From contig NZ_BMQC01000007.1 in the NCBI RefSeq assembly GCF_014647915.1, positions 124,001-188,000 on the forward strand: DNA of 64,000 bases, given 5' to 3'. A model generated the notes under the pieces. That model was not told the origin of the DNA. It ran no database searches and saw nothing but the letters and a program-made list of their open reading frames with translations. This DNA comes from Pilimelia terevasa. Its GTDB lineage: Bacteria; Actinomycetota; Actinomycetes; Mycobacteriales; Micromonosporaceae. A program made the position numbers and the translations under genes. Positions 14,442 through 22,564 of the stretch are shown here, in pieces. Within the stretch, counting starts at the first letter, position 1. Every line of letters begins with the position of its first letter.

Positions 14442-16538
14442 TCAGCGGCCGACGCCGGTCCGGCGCGGCCACCAACTGACCGGGCCGGTGTCCAGCAGCA
14501 GGGCAGGTACCAGCACCGACCGGACCACGAGCGTGTCCAGCACCACCCCGACCGCCACGACGAGCCCGATGCCGAGCATGGTGACCAGCGGCAGCGTGGC
14601 CAGTACCGTGAACGTCGCCGCCAGGACCAGGCCCGCGCTGGTGATCACGCCGCCGGTGGCGGTGAGGCCGCGCAGGACCCCGGCCCGGTGGCCCACCCGG
14701 CCGACCTCCTCGCGGATCCGGTGCGCCAGGAAGATGTTGTAGTCCACGCCCAGGGCGACCAGGAACACGAAGCCGAGCAGCGGCGTCGAGTGGTCGAAGG
14801 CGCCCAGGTCGAAGACGCCCCGCAGGAGCAGCGCGGCGGCGCCCAGCGCGGCGGCGTAGGAGAGCACGACGGTGGTGATCAGCAGCAGCGGCGCGACGAG
14901 GGCGCGCAGCAGCAGGACCAGCACCAGCAGGACGGCGGCGAGGACCAGCGGGATCACCAGCCGGCGGTCGTGGTCCGCGGCGGCCTCGATGTCGATCTTC
15001 TGCGCCGTCGGGCCGCCGACCACCGCGCCCGGGATCCCGCCGGTGGCGGCCCGCAGTCGGCGGACCGTGTCCGCGGCCGCCGGGCTGTCGGGGGCGTCGG
15101 CGAGGACCACCGGTACCGACACCAGGGCGCCGTCGGTGGACACGGCCGGCGGCCGCAGCCGGACGACGCCGGGCACGCCGCCCGCCGCCGCCGCGACCCG
15201 GCCCCGGGCCGCGACCGGCGCGACGATCTCGGCGGGGGCGCCGCTGCCGGCGGGGAAGTGGGTGGCGATCCGCTCCTGCGCGGTGACCGACTCGGGCGTG
15301 GTGGTGAAGGACTCGGCCTGGGTGGTACCGATCTTCACGCCGGCCACCCCGAAGACCAGCGCGCCGAGGGCCACGGCGGTGGCGGCCCAGACGAGGCGGG
15401 GCCGGGCGGCGACGCCCTCGCCCAGCCGGGTCCAGCCGCGGGCCGGCCGGGCCGGTACGCCCGGGCGCGGGACGAACGGCCAGAAGACCCAGCGCCCGGC
15501 CGCCACCAGCAGCGCCGGCAGGAGCATCAGCGTGGTGGCGGCACCGGCGAGGACGCCGAGCGCGCCGACGGCGCCGATGCTGCGGTTGGAGTTCAGGTCG
15601 GCGACCAGCAGGCAGAGCAGGCCCAGGACGACCGTGCCGGCGCTGGCCAGGATCGCGGGCGCGGAGCGGCGCAGCGCCACGAGCATGGCGTGCCGGCGGT
15701 CGGGGTGCCGGCGCAGCTCCTCGCGGTACCGGGCGAGCAGGAGCAGGGCGTAGTCGGTGCCGACGCCGAAGACCAGGACCGTGGTGATGCCGGCGCTCTG
15801 CCCGTCGACGGGCAGCGCGAACTCCTTGCCCAGCAGGTAGATCAGCGCCTCGGACACCTGGGTCGCGGCGCCGACGGCGAGCAGCGGCAGCAGCCACAGC
15901 ACCGGGCTGCGGTAGATCAGCAGGAGCAGGACCGCGACGACGGCGCCGGTGATGGCGAACAGGTCGGTGTCCAGGTCGCTGAAGACCTTCACGGTGTCCA
16001 CGAGGCCGGCGGCGGGACCGCCGACGGCGCCGGTCAGGCCGGGCGGCAGCCCGTCGCGGGCCAGCGCCCGCAGGCCGTCGATCCGGTCGAACAGGCGGTC
16101 CTCGCGCGCCATCATCGCGGTGACGGTGGCCGCGCGGCCGTCGACGGCGTACTCCACGGGCGCGACCCGGCCGCCCAGCGCGAAGGCCGCCGCGGCGGTC
16201 CGCTTCGCCTCGATGGCCGCCCGGTCGGCGGCGGTGAGCGCGCCGTCGCGGGTGAACACGGCGACGGCCGGCAGCGCGTCGGCGGCGGGGAACCGGGCCG
16301 CGTACGCGGCGACCCTGGTGGCGTCCGCGCCGCGCGGCAGCATCGAGACGGCATCGTTCTTCTGGACGTCGTTGACCTTCGCGGCCAGGGGCGAGAGCCC
16401 GGCGAGGACGGCGATCCAGGCGCCGATGATCAGCCAGACGGCGAGCCGGCCGCGCAGCAGCCGCGGCAGCTTCTCGGGCGGGTCCGCGGCGGCGGCGTCG
16501 GCGGGCGCGTCGTGGGGCGGAGCGGGAACGGTGGACAT
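14442..16538 (-). CDS. MMPL/RND-family membrane exporter
   Basis: A transporter of about 698 residues with the RND layout: an N-terminal helix (GRLAVWLIIGAWIAVL), a large external loop, five clustered helices, a central helix, a second external loop and five further helices. The family motifs GVGTDYALLLLARYREEL and ALGVDYNIFLAHRIREE both occur, each with the Asp-Tyr pair thought to carry protons. Family members export lipids, siderophores or drugs; the cargo here is unknown. ATG 16538 is favoured because GAGG (16545-16548) lies six bases upstream. A 10+10-bp inverted repeat at 16596-16627 in the upstream region suggests control by a dimeric regulator. No regulator gene is adjacent. Confidence 0.88.
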   Translation of the reverse strand: MSTVPAPPHDAPADAAAADPPEKLPRLLRGRLAVWLIIGAWIAVLAGLSPLAAKVNDVQKNDAVSMLPRGADATRVAAYAARFPAADALPAVAVFTRDGALTAADRAAIEAKRTAAAAFALGGRVAPVEYAVDGRAATVTAMMAREDRLFDRIDGLRALARDGLPPGLTGAVGGPAAGLVDTVKVFSDLDTDLFAITGAVVAVLLLLIYRSPVLWLLPLLAVGAATQVSEALIYLLGKEFALPVDGQSAGITTVLVFGVGTDYALLLLARYREELRRHPDRRHAMLVALRRSAPAILASAGTVVLGLLCLLVADLNSNRSIGAVGALGVLAGAATTLMLLPALLVAAGRWVFWPFVPRPGVPARPARGWTRLGEGVAARPRLVWAATAVALGALVFGVAGVKIGTTQAESFTTTPESVTAQERIATHFPAGSGAPAEIVAPVAARGRVAAAAGGVPGVVRLRPPAVSTDGALVSVPVVLADAPDSPAAADTVRRLRAATGGIPGAVVGGPTAQKIDIEAAADHDRRLVIPLVLAAVLLVLVLLLRALVAPLLLITTVVLSYAAALGAAALLLRGVFDLGAFDHSTPLLGFVFLVALGVDYNIFLAHRIREEVGRVGHRAGVLRGLTATGGVITSAGLVLAATFTVLATLPLVTMLGIGLVVAVGVVLDTLVVRSVLVPALLLDTGPVSWWPRRTGVGR

Positions 16539-16595
16539 GGGCATCCTCGGGCCGGGGAGGGCCGGCCGGCCGGTACGCCGGCCAGAAGCCTCAGG

Positions 16596-16627
16596 TTTCA
16601 TGTGTAAGGAAAGGCTGACACATGAAA
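16596..16627. promoter_or_regulatory. Perfect 10-bp inverted repeat upstream of the MMPL gene
   Basis: TTTCATGTGT (16596-16605) and ACACATGAAA (16618-16627) are exact reverse complements separated by 12 bases, in an unusually AT-rich island. The dyad lies 58-89 bases before the MMPL start and after the stop of the DUF1003 gene, and may be an operator. A terminator is less likely because the arms are AT-rich. Confidence 0.6.
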
Positions 16628-16668
16628 ACAGACAAGGTCAACCCTGAGATTCCTCGGGGTCGGCCTGG

Positions 16669-17214
16669 TCAGCGGGGTTTGCGGCCGCCGCGGCGGGTGT
16701 CCTCGCCGCCCGGGTCCGCCGGGTGCTCCCGCTCGTACCGGCGCTGCGCCGCGTCGTCCAGCTCCTCGGCCAGCCGGGTCAGCTCCGAGCGCAGGAAGTC
16801 CCGCGTCGCGACCTCGCCGAGGGCGATCCGCAGCGCGGCGATCTCCCGGGCCAGGTACTCGGTGTCGGCCTTCTGCATCGCCGCCCGGCGCCGGTCCTCC
16901 TCCATCGTCAGGCGGTCCCGGTCGGCCTGCCGGTTCTGGGCGAGCAGGATCAGCGGCGCGGCGTAGCTGGCCTGCAACGACAGGACCAGCGTCATGAACT
17001 GGTACGGGTACGGGTCGAACCGCCACCCGAACGGGGTCAGCGTGTTCCAGGCGAACCAGATGCCCACCACGACCGTCATGTAGACGATGAACCGGGCCGT
17101 CCCCATCGACCGGGCGAACCCCTCCGACCAGCGGCCGAACGCCTCGGGGTCGAACCGCGGCAGGGACAGCCGGTCCGTCTCGCGCGGCTGGTCCAGCCGC
17201 CGCGGCTCCGTCAT
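16669..17214 (-). CDS. DUF1003 membrane protein
   Basis: A 181-residue protein with a charged N terminus and two adjacent membrane helices (about 42-60, starting FIVYMTVVVGIWFAWN, and about 70-92, with TLVLSLQASYAAPLILLAQ). A long charged helical tail begins NRQADRDRL. This is the DUF1003 signature, including the conserved PFDPYP-like loop and NRQ. Function is unknown. The ATG overlaps the stop of the MgtE-like gene by four bases (ATGA), so the pair is translated together. The same pair is found in mycobacteria (Rv1231c-Rv1232c). The joint occurrence with an MgtE N-domain/CBS protein suggests a linked role in ion sensing or transport, by inference only. Confidence 0.85.
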   Translation of the reverse strand: MTEPRRLDQPRETDRLSLPRFDPEAFGRWSEGFARSMGTARFIVYMTVVVGIWFAWNTLTPFGWRFDPYPYQFMTLVLSLQASYAAPLILLAQNRQADRDRLTMEEDRRRAAMQKADTEYLAREIAALRIALGEVATRDFLRSELTRLAEELDDAAQRRYEREHPADPGGEDTRRGGRKPR

Positions 17215-18476
17215 CCGCCCGACCCCGGCGCAAGATCCTGGCTGTCCCGGTCCCGCCAGTCGTGCGGCAGCAGGTGGTCGAGCACGTCGTCCACGGTGAC
17301 CGCCCCCACCAGCCGGTCGGCGTTGTCCACCACCGGCATCGAGACCAGGTCGTAGGTCGCCATCCGGCGGGTGATCTCCGGCAGCGGCGTTTCCGGGTCC
17401 AGCGGGTCGATGTCGTTGTCCACGACCCCGCCGAGCAGCTCGGCCGGCGGCTCCCGGAGCAGCTTCTGGAAGTGCGCCATGCCCAGGTAGCGACCCGTCG
17501 GCGTGGCGGTGGGCGCCCGGCTGACGAAGATCTGCGCGGCCATGGCGGGGGAGAGCTGGGGCGCGCGGATCCGCGCCAGCGCCTCGGCGACCGTGGCGTC
17601 CGGCGTCATGATCACCGGCTCCGAGGTCATCACCGAGCCGGCCGTCCCGGGCAGGTACTTCATCAGCGCCCGGACCGGCTCCGCCTCGTCGGGCTGCATC
17701 AGGTCCAGCAGCACCTCCTGCTCGACCTTGGGCAGCTCGGCCAGCAGGTCGGCGGCGTCGTCGGGGTCCATCTCCTCCAGTACGTCGGCGGCGCGCTCGC
17801 GGTCCAGCGCGGCGAGGATCTCCACCTGGTCGTGCTCGGGCAGCTCGCCCAGGACGTCGGCGAGGCGCTCGTCGTCCAGGGCGGCGGCGACCTCGTTGCG
17901 CCGGGTGTCCGACAGCTCCTGGAGCACGTTGGCCAGGTCCGCGGGGCGGAGCTGGTCGAGCATGGCCAGCAGGCTGGCCGTCCCCTGCGCCTCGGGCTGG
18001 CCGACCAGGCCGGCCAGTTCGCCCCACTCCAGTTGGCGCAGGTGGCCGCGGCGGGTCAGCCGGCCGGAGAGCTCCCGCACGGCGACCCGGTGCAGGGTCC
18101 ACTCGCCCAGCCGGTTGGCCTCCATCGCCACGTCGACCACCGTCGCCGCCCGCCCGGCGGCGCTGATCGTCACCCGGCGGTCCAGCAGCTCCTCCAGGAC
18201 CAGCAGCTCGTCGGGCCGCTTGGAGAAGCGGCGCAGGTTCAGCGTGCCGGTGTTGAGGACGACCGCGTCGGCGTCGACCGAGGTGATCCGGCCGATCGGC
18301 AGGAAGATGCGGCGGCGCATGGCGATCTCGGCGACGAGACCGACCACCTGGGGCGGCCGGCCGCCCATCCGGAGCCGGGCCACCGCGTCGCGGACACGGC
18401 CGACCTGGTCCCCGTTGGGATCGAAGACGGTCAGCCCGGCGAGCCGCGCTACGAAGACCTTGGTCGCGGTGGTCAC
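17211..18476 (-). CDS. MgtE N-domain and CBS-domain protein without the transport channel
   Basis: A 421-residue cytosolic protein. The N-terminal 150 residues contain a PRC-barrel-like region (FDPNGDQVGRVRDAVARL). Next comes an MgtE intracellular N-domain made of repeated helices (about 165-275: LRPADLANVLQELSD, ERLADVLGELPEHDQ, ERAADVLEEMDPDDAADLLAELP). Two CBS modules follow (about 285-400, ending LVSMPVVDNADRLVGAVTVDDVLDHLL). The membrane domain of real MgtE Mg2+ channels is absent, so this is not itself a transporter. It could sense Mg2+ or nucleotides and act on another protein, perhaps the coupled DUF1003 membrane protein. TAGGCT ends six bases before GTG 18476, giving a leaderless start that is divergent from phzF. 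Confidence 0.88.
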   Translation of the reverse strand: MTTATKVFVARLAGLTVFDPNGDQVGRVRDAVARLRMGGRPPQVVGLVAEIAMRRRIFLPIGRITSVDADAVVLNTGTLNLRRFSKRPDELLVLEELLDRRVTISAAGRAATVVDVAMEANRLGEWTLHRVAVRELSGRLTRRGHLRQLEWGELAGLVGQPEAQGTASLLAMLDQLRPADLANVLQELSDTRRNEVAAALDDERLADVLGELPEHDQVEILAALDRERAADVLEEMDPDDAADLLAELPKVEQEVLLDLMQPDEAEPVRALMKYLPGTAGSVMTSEPVIMTPDATVAEALARIRAPQLSPAMAAQIFVSRAPTATPTGRYLGMAHFQKLLREPPAELLGGVVDNDIDPLDPETPLPEITRRMATYDLVSMPVVDNADRLVGAVTVDDVLDHLLPHDWRDRDSQDLAPGSGG

Positions 18477-18482
18477 GCGATC

Positions 18483-18512
18483 AGCCTAGTGCGCGCACGG
18501 ATCGTCTAGCGT
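18483..18512. promoter_or_regulatory. Divergent leaderless promoters, mgtE-like and phzF-like genes
   Basis: On the minus strand TAGGCT (18488-18483) ends six bases before the GTG of the MgtE-like gene. On the plus strand TAGCGT (18507-18512) ends eight bases before the phzF-like ATG. Only 44 bases separate the two start codons, so both promoters overlap and probably interact. Confidence 0.5.
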
Positions 18513-18520
18513 GCAAGGCC

Positions 18521-19432
18521 ATGTCCAACCTCACCGCACCCGGACGCCTCCCGTACGAGGTCGTCGACGTGTTCACCGACCGGCCGTTCGCCGGCAACCC
18601 GCTCGCCGTCGTGCTGGACGCCGACGGGCTCTCCGGCGACCAGATGCAGGCCCTGGCCCGGGAGTTCCACCTGTCGGAGACGGTGTTCCTGCTGCCCGCG
18701 CGCAGCCGGGACGCCGCGTACCGCCTGCGGATCTTCACTCCCGAGGCCGAGCTGCCGTTCGCCGGGCACCCCAGCATCGGCGCCGCGGTGACGGCCGTGC
18801 GCCTCGGGCGGGCGCAGCCGGACACCGAGGGCACCGTGGTGCAGGAGTGCGGCGCCGGCCTGCTGCCGCTGCGGATCGGGGGCGACGGCCGCGGCGCCCG
18901 CCTCACCGGCGGCCGCCCGGCGGTGGGGGCGCCGCTGGACCCGGCGCCGCCGCGCGCCGTGGTCGGGCTGCCGGGCGCGGCGGGCGGCGGCGACCCGGTG
19001 CCCGCGCCGCGGGTGGCGGGCTGCGGCCTGGACTTCCTGTACCTGGCCGTCGCGCCCGCGCAGGTCGCCGCCGCGGCGCTGGACACCGCCGCGGCGGCCC
19101 GGCACGGGGTGCCGGAGCTGTGCGTGTTCGGCTGGGACCCGGCCACCCGCACCGCCCACTCGCGCGTCTTCTGCCCCGGCTCGGGGGTGCCGGAGGACCC
19201 GGCCACCGGCTCGGCGGCCCTCGGCCTGGGCGCCTACCTGGTGGCCACCGGCCTGCTGCCGCCGACCGGCGAGTCCGCGTACACCGTGCGCCAGGGCCTG
19301 GAGCTGCACCGGCCGTCCACGTTGCACTGCACGGTCGAGGCGCGCGACGGCGCCGCCGCGACGGTGACGGTGGCCGGCGCCGTCGTCCCGATCGCCACGG
19401 GCGCGATCGCGGTACCGCCGTTCGTCGGCTGA
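18521..19432 (+). CDS. PhzF family isomerase/epimerase-fold protein
   Basis: A 303-residue protein with the diaminopimelate-epimerase fold in two halves. Signature segments are VVDVFTDRPFAGNPLAVV (15-32), FHLSETVFL with E53 in the place of the PhzF catalytic Glu, FTPEAELPFAGHPSIGAA (about 74-91), and EDPATGSAALGLGAYL in the second half. True PhzF isomerises DHHA in phenazine synthesis. No phenazine genes are nearby, so the substrate here is unknown, as for most chromosomal family members. Expression is probably leaderless from TAGCGT at 18507. The stop codon lies in the left arm of a hairpin shared with the convergent gene. Confidence 0.9.
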   Translation: MSNLTAPGRLPYEVVDVFTDRPFAGNPLAVVLDADGLSGDQMQALAREFHLSETVFLLPARSRDAAYRLRIFTPEAELPFAGHPSIGAAVTAVRLGRAQPDTEGTVVQECGAGLLPLRIGGDGRGARLTGGRPAVGAPLDPAPPRAVVGLPGAAGGGDPVPAPRVAGCGLDFLYLAVAPAQVAAAALDTAAAARHGVPELCVFGWDPATRTAHSRVFCPGSGVPEDPATGSAALGLGAYLVATGLLPPTGESAYTVRQGLELHRPSTLHCTVEARDGAAATVTVAGAVVPIATGAIAVPPFVG

Positions 19433-19496
19433 CGCGGCGCCAGCGGCGCCCCGATCGTCAGGGCGACCCCCACCGGGTCGGCCGCGTGGTCAGCCG
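19426..19496. terminator. Long hairpin shared by two convergent genes, stops in both arms
   Basis: CGGCTGAC (19426-19433) pairs with GTCAGCCG (19489-19496). Further in, GCGGC pairs with GCCGC, and GGCGCC/GGCGCC form an inner hairpin. The phzF-like stop (TGA, 19430-19432) and the stop of the minus-strand gene (19490-19492) lie in the two arms. Confidence 0.6.
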
Positions 19497-20008
19497 CGGG
19501 GCGGGCGGCGGACCCGGTGCAGCCGGAACGGCCGCCGGGCCGGCCGGGTCGCGGGCGTGTCGCGCGGCGGCGCCGCCTGCGCGCCGGCCGGCAGGTCCGC
19601 CCCGCCGGCCGGCGGGGCCGGCGTCGGGGCGAGGCACAGGACCGCCACCCCGTCGGCGGCCCAGCGCGCGACGAGGTCCGCGGCCGGGCCGCCGCCGTTG
19701 AGGCGCTTGGCGGCCAGCGCCGCGGCCGCCTCCGCCCACCGCGGCCCGTCGGGGGCGATCCGGTCGACGGCTGCGGTCCAGGTGGCGATCCGGCCGCCGT
19801 GGTCCCCGCGCGCCGTCACCTCGGCGGTGGCCGCGCCGGCCAGCCCCGGTGCGTCCTGCTCGCCGGGGCCGGTGACGACGTACAGGCCGTCGGCGAGGGG
19901 CAGGCACCACAGCGCGGCGGCGGGGCGGCCCGCGGCGGCCACCCATACCAGGGCCGCCCGGCGGGAGGCCTCGGCGACCAGCGGGTGCGGCGGCGCGGGT
20001 TCGGTCAC
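19490..20008 (-). CDS. Hypothetical actinobacterial protein, possible FMN-binding split barrel
   Basis: A 172-residue protein. The first half resembles the flavin-reductase/pyridoxamine-oxidase type barrel in outline: an N-terminal helix (PLVAEASRRAALVWVAAA), strands AALWCLPLADGLYVVTGPGEQ, then TAEVTARGDHGGRIATWTAAVDRI. A helix follows (EAAAALAAKRLNGGG), then VARWAADGVAVLCLAPTP and a basic, proline-rich tail of about 40 residues. The family match is tentative and the cofactor is not shown. GTG 20008 was chosen because CAGGAT ends exactly six bases upstream, the leaderless pattern used by neighbouring genes; an ATG 18 bases further upstream overlaps that hexamer. Confidence 0.6.
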   Translation of the reverse strand: MTEPAPPHPLVAEASRRAALVWVAAAGRPAAALWCLPLADGLYVVTGPGEQDAPGLAGAATAEVTARGDHGGRIATWTAAVDRIAPDGPRWAEAAAALAAKRLNGGGPAADLVARWAADGVAVLCLAPTPAPPAGGADLPAGAQAAPPRDTPATRPARRPFRLHRVRRPPRG

Positions 20009-20042
20009 CGGTCCATCCTGCCGCACCGGAGCGGCCGGCGCG

Positions 20043-20741
20043 CTAGGGCGCCGCCGCGGGCGCGCGGTCCAGCAGGGCCGGTACCTCGCTGAGCGCGCCG
20101 ACGGCCGGCCCGGCGAAGTCGTCCGGCTCGAACACCAGGTGGCCGCCGAGGTCCGGGGCGGCCAGCCGCACGGCCGTCATGCCGAACGCCGCCGCCCCGG
20201 TCAGCTCCCGGCCGCCCCCGTCCCCGACGTACAGGCACTCGCCCGGGCGCACCCGCAGCCAGGCGCACGCGGCCGCGTACATCGCCGGGTCCGGCTTGCA
20301 CCGGCCGACGTGGACGGAGTAGACGGTCGCCTCCAGCAGGGGCGCGACGGGCAGCCCGGGCAGCAGTACCGGCAGCTCGTACCCGCAGTCGCTGACCACT
20401 CCGGTGCGCAGCCCGCGGCCCCGCAGCGCGGCGAGGGTCGCCACGGCGTCGGGGCGCAGCCGCAGGTCGGCGGCCAGCGCCGCCCGGCGGGCCGGCAGCG
20501 CGGCGGCGAGCCGGGCGTCGCCGGGTGCGCCGCCGGCCAGCCGGCAGACCTCGCGCAGGGCGCACAGCTCGTCGCCGTACGCCCCCCGCGCCCGCTCGCG
20601 GAACGTCGCGTCGAGCGCCGCCGTCATCAGGGCGGGGTCGCACCCGAGGTCCCGGGCGATCCGGCCGTGCGCCGGACCGCGCCGCACCGCCTGGGTCAGG
20701 GTGCCGAAGAAGTCGAAGAGGACCGCACGGTACCGGGACAT
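20043..20741 (-). CDS. HAD-superfamily hydrolase
   Basis: A 232-residue phosphatase-like protein. Motif I is VLFDFFGTL with nucleophile D10; the usual second Asp is Phe, as in several subfamilies. Motif II is TGVVSDCG, motif III is the Lys in GRCKPDPAMY and motif IV is YVGDGGGRELTGAAAFGM. A helical cap domain lies between motifs I and II (about 18-95). The lack of the second Asp in DxD makes classic phosphatase activity less certain and is reminiscent of dehalogenase-like members. Substrate unknown. GGAGG lies 12 bases before the ATG. The gene is followed after 34 bp by the smaller minus-strand gene and may share its transcript. Confidence 0.85.
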   Translation of the reverse strand: MSRYRAVLFDFFGTLTQAVRRGPAHGRIARDLGCDPALMTAALDATFRERARGAYGDELCALREVCRLAGGAPGDARLAAALPARRAALAADLRLRPDAVATLAALRGRGLRTGVVSDCGYELPVLLPGLPVAPLLEATVYSVHVGRCKPDPAMYAAACAWLRVRPGECLYVGDGGGRELTGAAAFGMTAVRLAAPDLGGHLVFEPDDFAGPAVGALSEVPALLDRAPAAAP

Positions 20742-20867
20742 GACAGGGCACGACCTCCGAAACGGGGCGGGAACACGCCGCGAAAGGAAATCATGTCCTT
20801 CGTGCTCTTTCGCTCCCGGGGTCAGCGGCCCCGGCAGGTGTCGACGGCGGCCCGGCGGGCGCCGCGC

Positions 20868-21461
20868 TCAGCCGGTCAGGGCCGCCAGCGCGTCGTAGGA
20901 GCCCGAGTCCCCGGCGCCGCCGCCGCCGTCGGTGGTCGCCACGTACACCCCGATCACGATGATGACGACCAGCGACAGCACGGCGATGGCCGTGGTGATC
21001 CAGCCGATGATGATCGCCGCCTTGGCCAGCCCGGCGCCGTTCTCGCCGCGCTCGTTGATCTGCCGCTTCGCCACGTGGCCGAGGACCGCGCCGACGGCGC
21101 CGATGATGCCCCCGACGCCGTACGCGCAGAGGCTGAACACGCCGAGGACCGACGCGACGATGGCCGCGATGGCCAGGGTGTTGTGCGGCATCGGCGTCGC
21201 GTAGCCGGGGTACTGCGACCCGTACCCGTACTGCGCGTAGCCGGAAGGGCCGTACGGGGCCGCCGGCCCGGCCGGCGGGTAGTAGGGCTGACCGGGCGCC
21301 GGCTGCTGGCCCAGGTGCTCCCCGGGCGACGGGGCGGCCGGCGGGGGAGTGGCCGGCGGGTACGGGTACGGCTCGCCGTAGGCCGGTGGGCTGGCGGTCG
21401 GGTCGGCGGGCGGCGGCCCCCCGGACCCGGGGTTCCCGGGCCAGTTTTCCGGCTGCGTCAT
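20868..21461 (-). CDS. DUF4190 membrane protein with Pro/Tyr-rich N terminus
   Basis: A 197-residue protein. The first 90 residues are disordered and rich in Pro, Gly, Tyr and Ala. Two membrane helices follow (about 95-120, [18 protein letters not shown], and about 148-172, [21 protein letters not shown]), joined by the conserved loop [21 protein letters not shown]. This is the DUF4190 signature common in actinobacterial envelope proteins. No enzyme motif is present. GGAGC five to six bases before the ATG serves as ribosome site. A surface or septal assembly role is possible but not shown. Confidence 0.85.
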   Translation of the reverse strand: MTQPENWPGNPGSGGPPPADPTASPPAYGEPYPYPPATPPPAAPSPGEHLGQQPAPGQPYYPPAGPAAPYGPSGYAQYGYGSQYPGYATPMPHNTLAIAAIVASVLGVFSLCAYGVGGIIGAVGAVLGHVAKRQINERGENGAGLAKAAIIIGWITTAIAVLSLVVIIVIGVYVATTDGGGGAGDSGSYDALAALTG

Positions 21462-21640
21462 GCGTGCTCCGATCGCAAGGTCAGTACGGCCACCCTATCC
21501 GCTCGCCGGGGCCCCGCGAAGCGGCCGGGCGGGCGCCCCCGGGCGCGCGGCCGGGCAGGCGGCCGGGTCGCGGACCGCCCGTCCGGGCAGGAACAGCGGA
21601 TGCCGTTGCCGGTCCCTGCGCCAGCGGGCAGGATCGTCGC

Positions 21641-22462
21641 ATGGGTATCCACGTATCAGGCGCCGCCGACGACGAGACCGGGTCGGCCGGCCGCTCACCC
21701 GACCGGCTCGATGGCCGGGTCGCGCTCGTCACCGGCGCCGGCTCCCCCGAGGGCATCGGCTACGCGACCGCGCACCGCCTGCGGGCGCTGGGCGCCACCG
21801 TCGCCATCGTCTCGACCACCCGGCGGATCCACGACCGGGCCGCCGAGCTGGGCGACGGCGTCACCGGCTTCGTCGCCGACCTCACCGACGAGGCGGAGGT
21901 GGGGGCCCTGGCCGACGCGGTCGCCGACCAGTTCGGCCCGGTGGAGATCGTGGTGAACAACGCCGGCCTGGCGAGCAAGGCCAGCCCGGAGGTGCTGCGC
22001 CCGGTGGCGCAGTTGACGTACGACGAGTGGAAGGCCGAGATCGACCGTAACCTCAGCACGGCCTTCCTGGTCAGCCGGGTCTGCATCGCCGGCATGGCCG
22101 AGCAGGGCTGGGGACGCATCGTCAACCTCTCCGCCACGGCCGGGCCGATCAACGCGCTGCCCGCGGAGGCCGGCTACGCCGCGGCGAAGGCCGGCGTCGT
22201 CGGGCTCACCCGGGCGCTGGCGATGGAGCTGGTCGCCGACGGCATCACGGTCAACGCGGTGGCCCCGGGCACGATCCACACCAGTGCCTCGACCCTGGTG
22301 GAGCTGAAGCAGGGCTTCGGCACCCCGATGGGCCGCCCGGGCCAGCCCGAGGAGGTGGCCGCGGCGATCGGGTTCCTGTGCACCCCGGCGGCGTCGTACA
22401 TCACCGGCCAGATGCTCGTCGTCGACGGCGGCAACAGCGTCGCGGAGGCCGCCTTCCGCTGA
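21641..22462 (+). CDS. Short-chain dehydrogenase/reductase, FabG-like
   Basis: A 273-residue NAD(P)-dependent oxidoreductase of the classical SDR type. The cofactor motif [10 protein letters not shown] is at 31-40. NNAG follows, then the catalytic Ser in IVNLSATAG, the Tyr-x3-Lys in GYAAAKAG, and a C-terminal [10 protein letters not shown] end typical of FabG-like enzymes. Substrate is likely a 3-oxoacyl thioester or an alcohol; it cannot be set from sequence. ATG 21641 was chosen since CAGGAT ends six bases upstream. Longer in-frame starts would overlap the DUF4190 promoter region. The stop codon belongs to the first unit of a 17-18-bp tandem repeat. Confidence 0.9.
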   Translation: MGIHVSGAADDETGSAGRSPDRLDGRVALVTGAGSPEGIGYATAHRLRALGATVAIVSTTRRIHDRAAELGDGVTGFVADLTDEAEVGALADAVADQFGPVEIVVNNAGLASKASPEVLRPVAQLTYDEWKAEIDRNLSTAFLVSRVCIAGMAEQGWGRIVNLSATAGPINALPAEAGYAAAKAGVVGLTRALAMELVADGITVNAVAPGTIHTSASTLVELKQGFGTPMGRPGQPEEVAAAIGFLCTPAASYITGQMLVVDGGNSVAEAAFR

Positions 22463-22507
22463 CGGCCTGTGTCCGCCTGACGGCCCGTGTCCGCTGACGG
22501 CCCGCCG
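22456..22507 (+). repeat. Three 17-18-bp tandem units spanning the SDR stop
   Basis: Units are CCGCTGACGGCCTGTGT (22456-22472), CCGCCTGACGGCCCGTGT (22473-22490) and a diverged CCGCTGACGGCCCGCCG (22491-22507). The first contains the SDR stop codon; the second repeats a TGA in the same frame. Confidence 0.75.
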
Positions 22508-22564
22508 CGGCGCCCCGGGCCGGTACCGGCGGTCCCGGGCAGCCCCGCCCGCCTGGCCGCCCGC

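Noticed and set aside
13896-16607. Open frame of 903 codons on the plus strand
   Set aside because: Runs opposite mrp and the MMPL gene. The translation is a Gln/Asp/Arg-rich low-complexity string.
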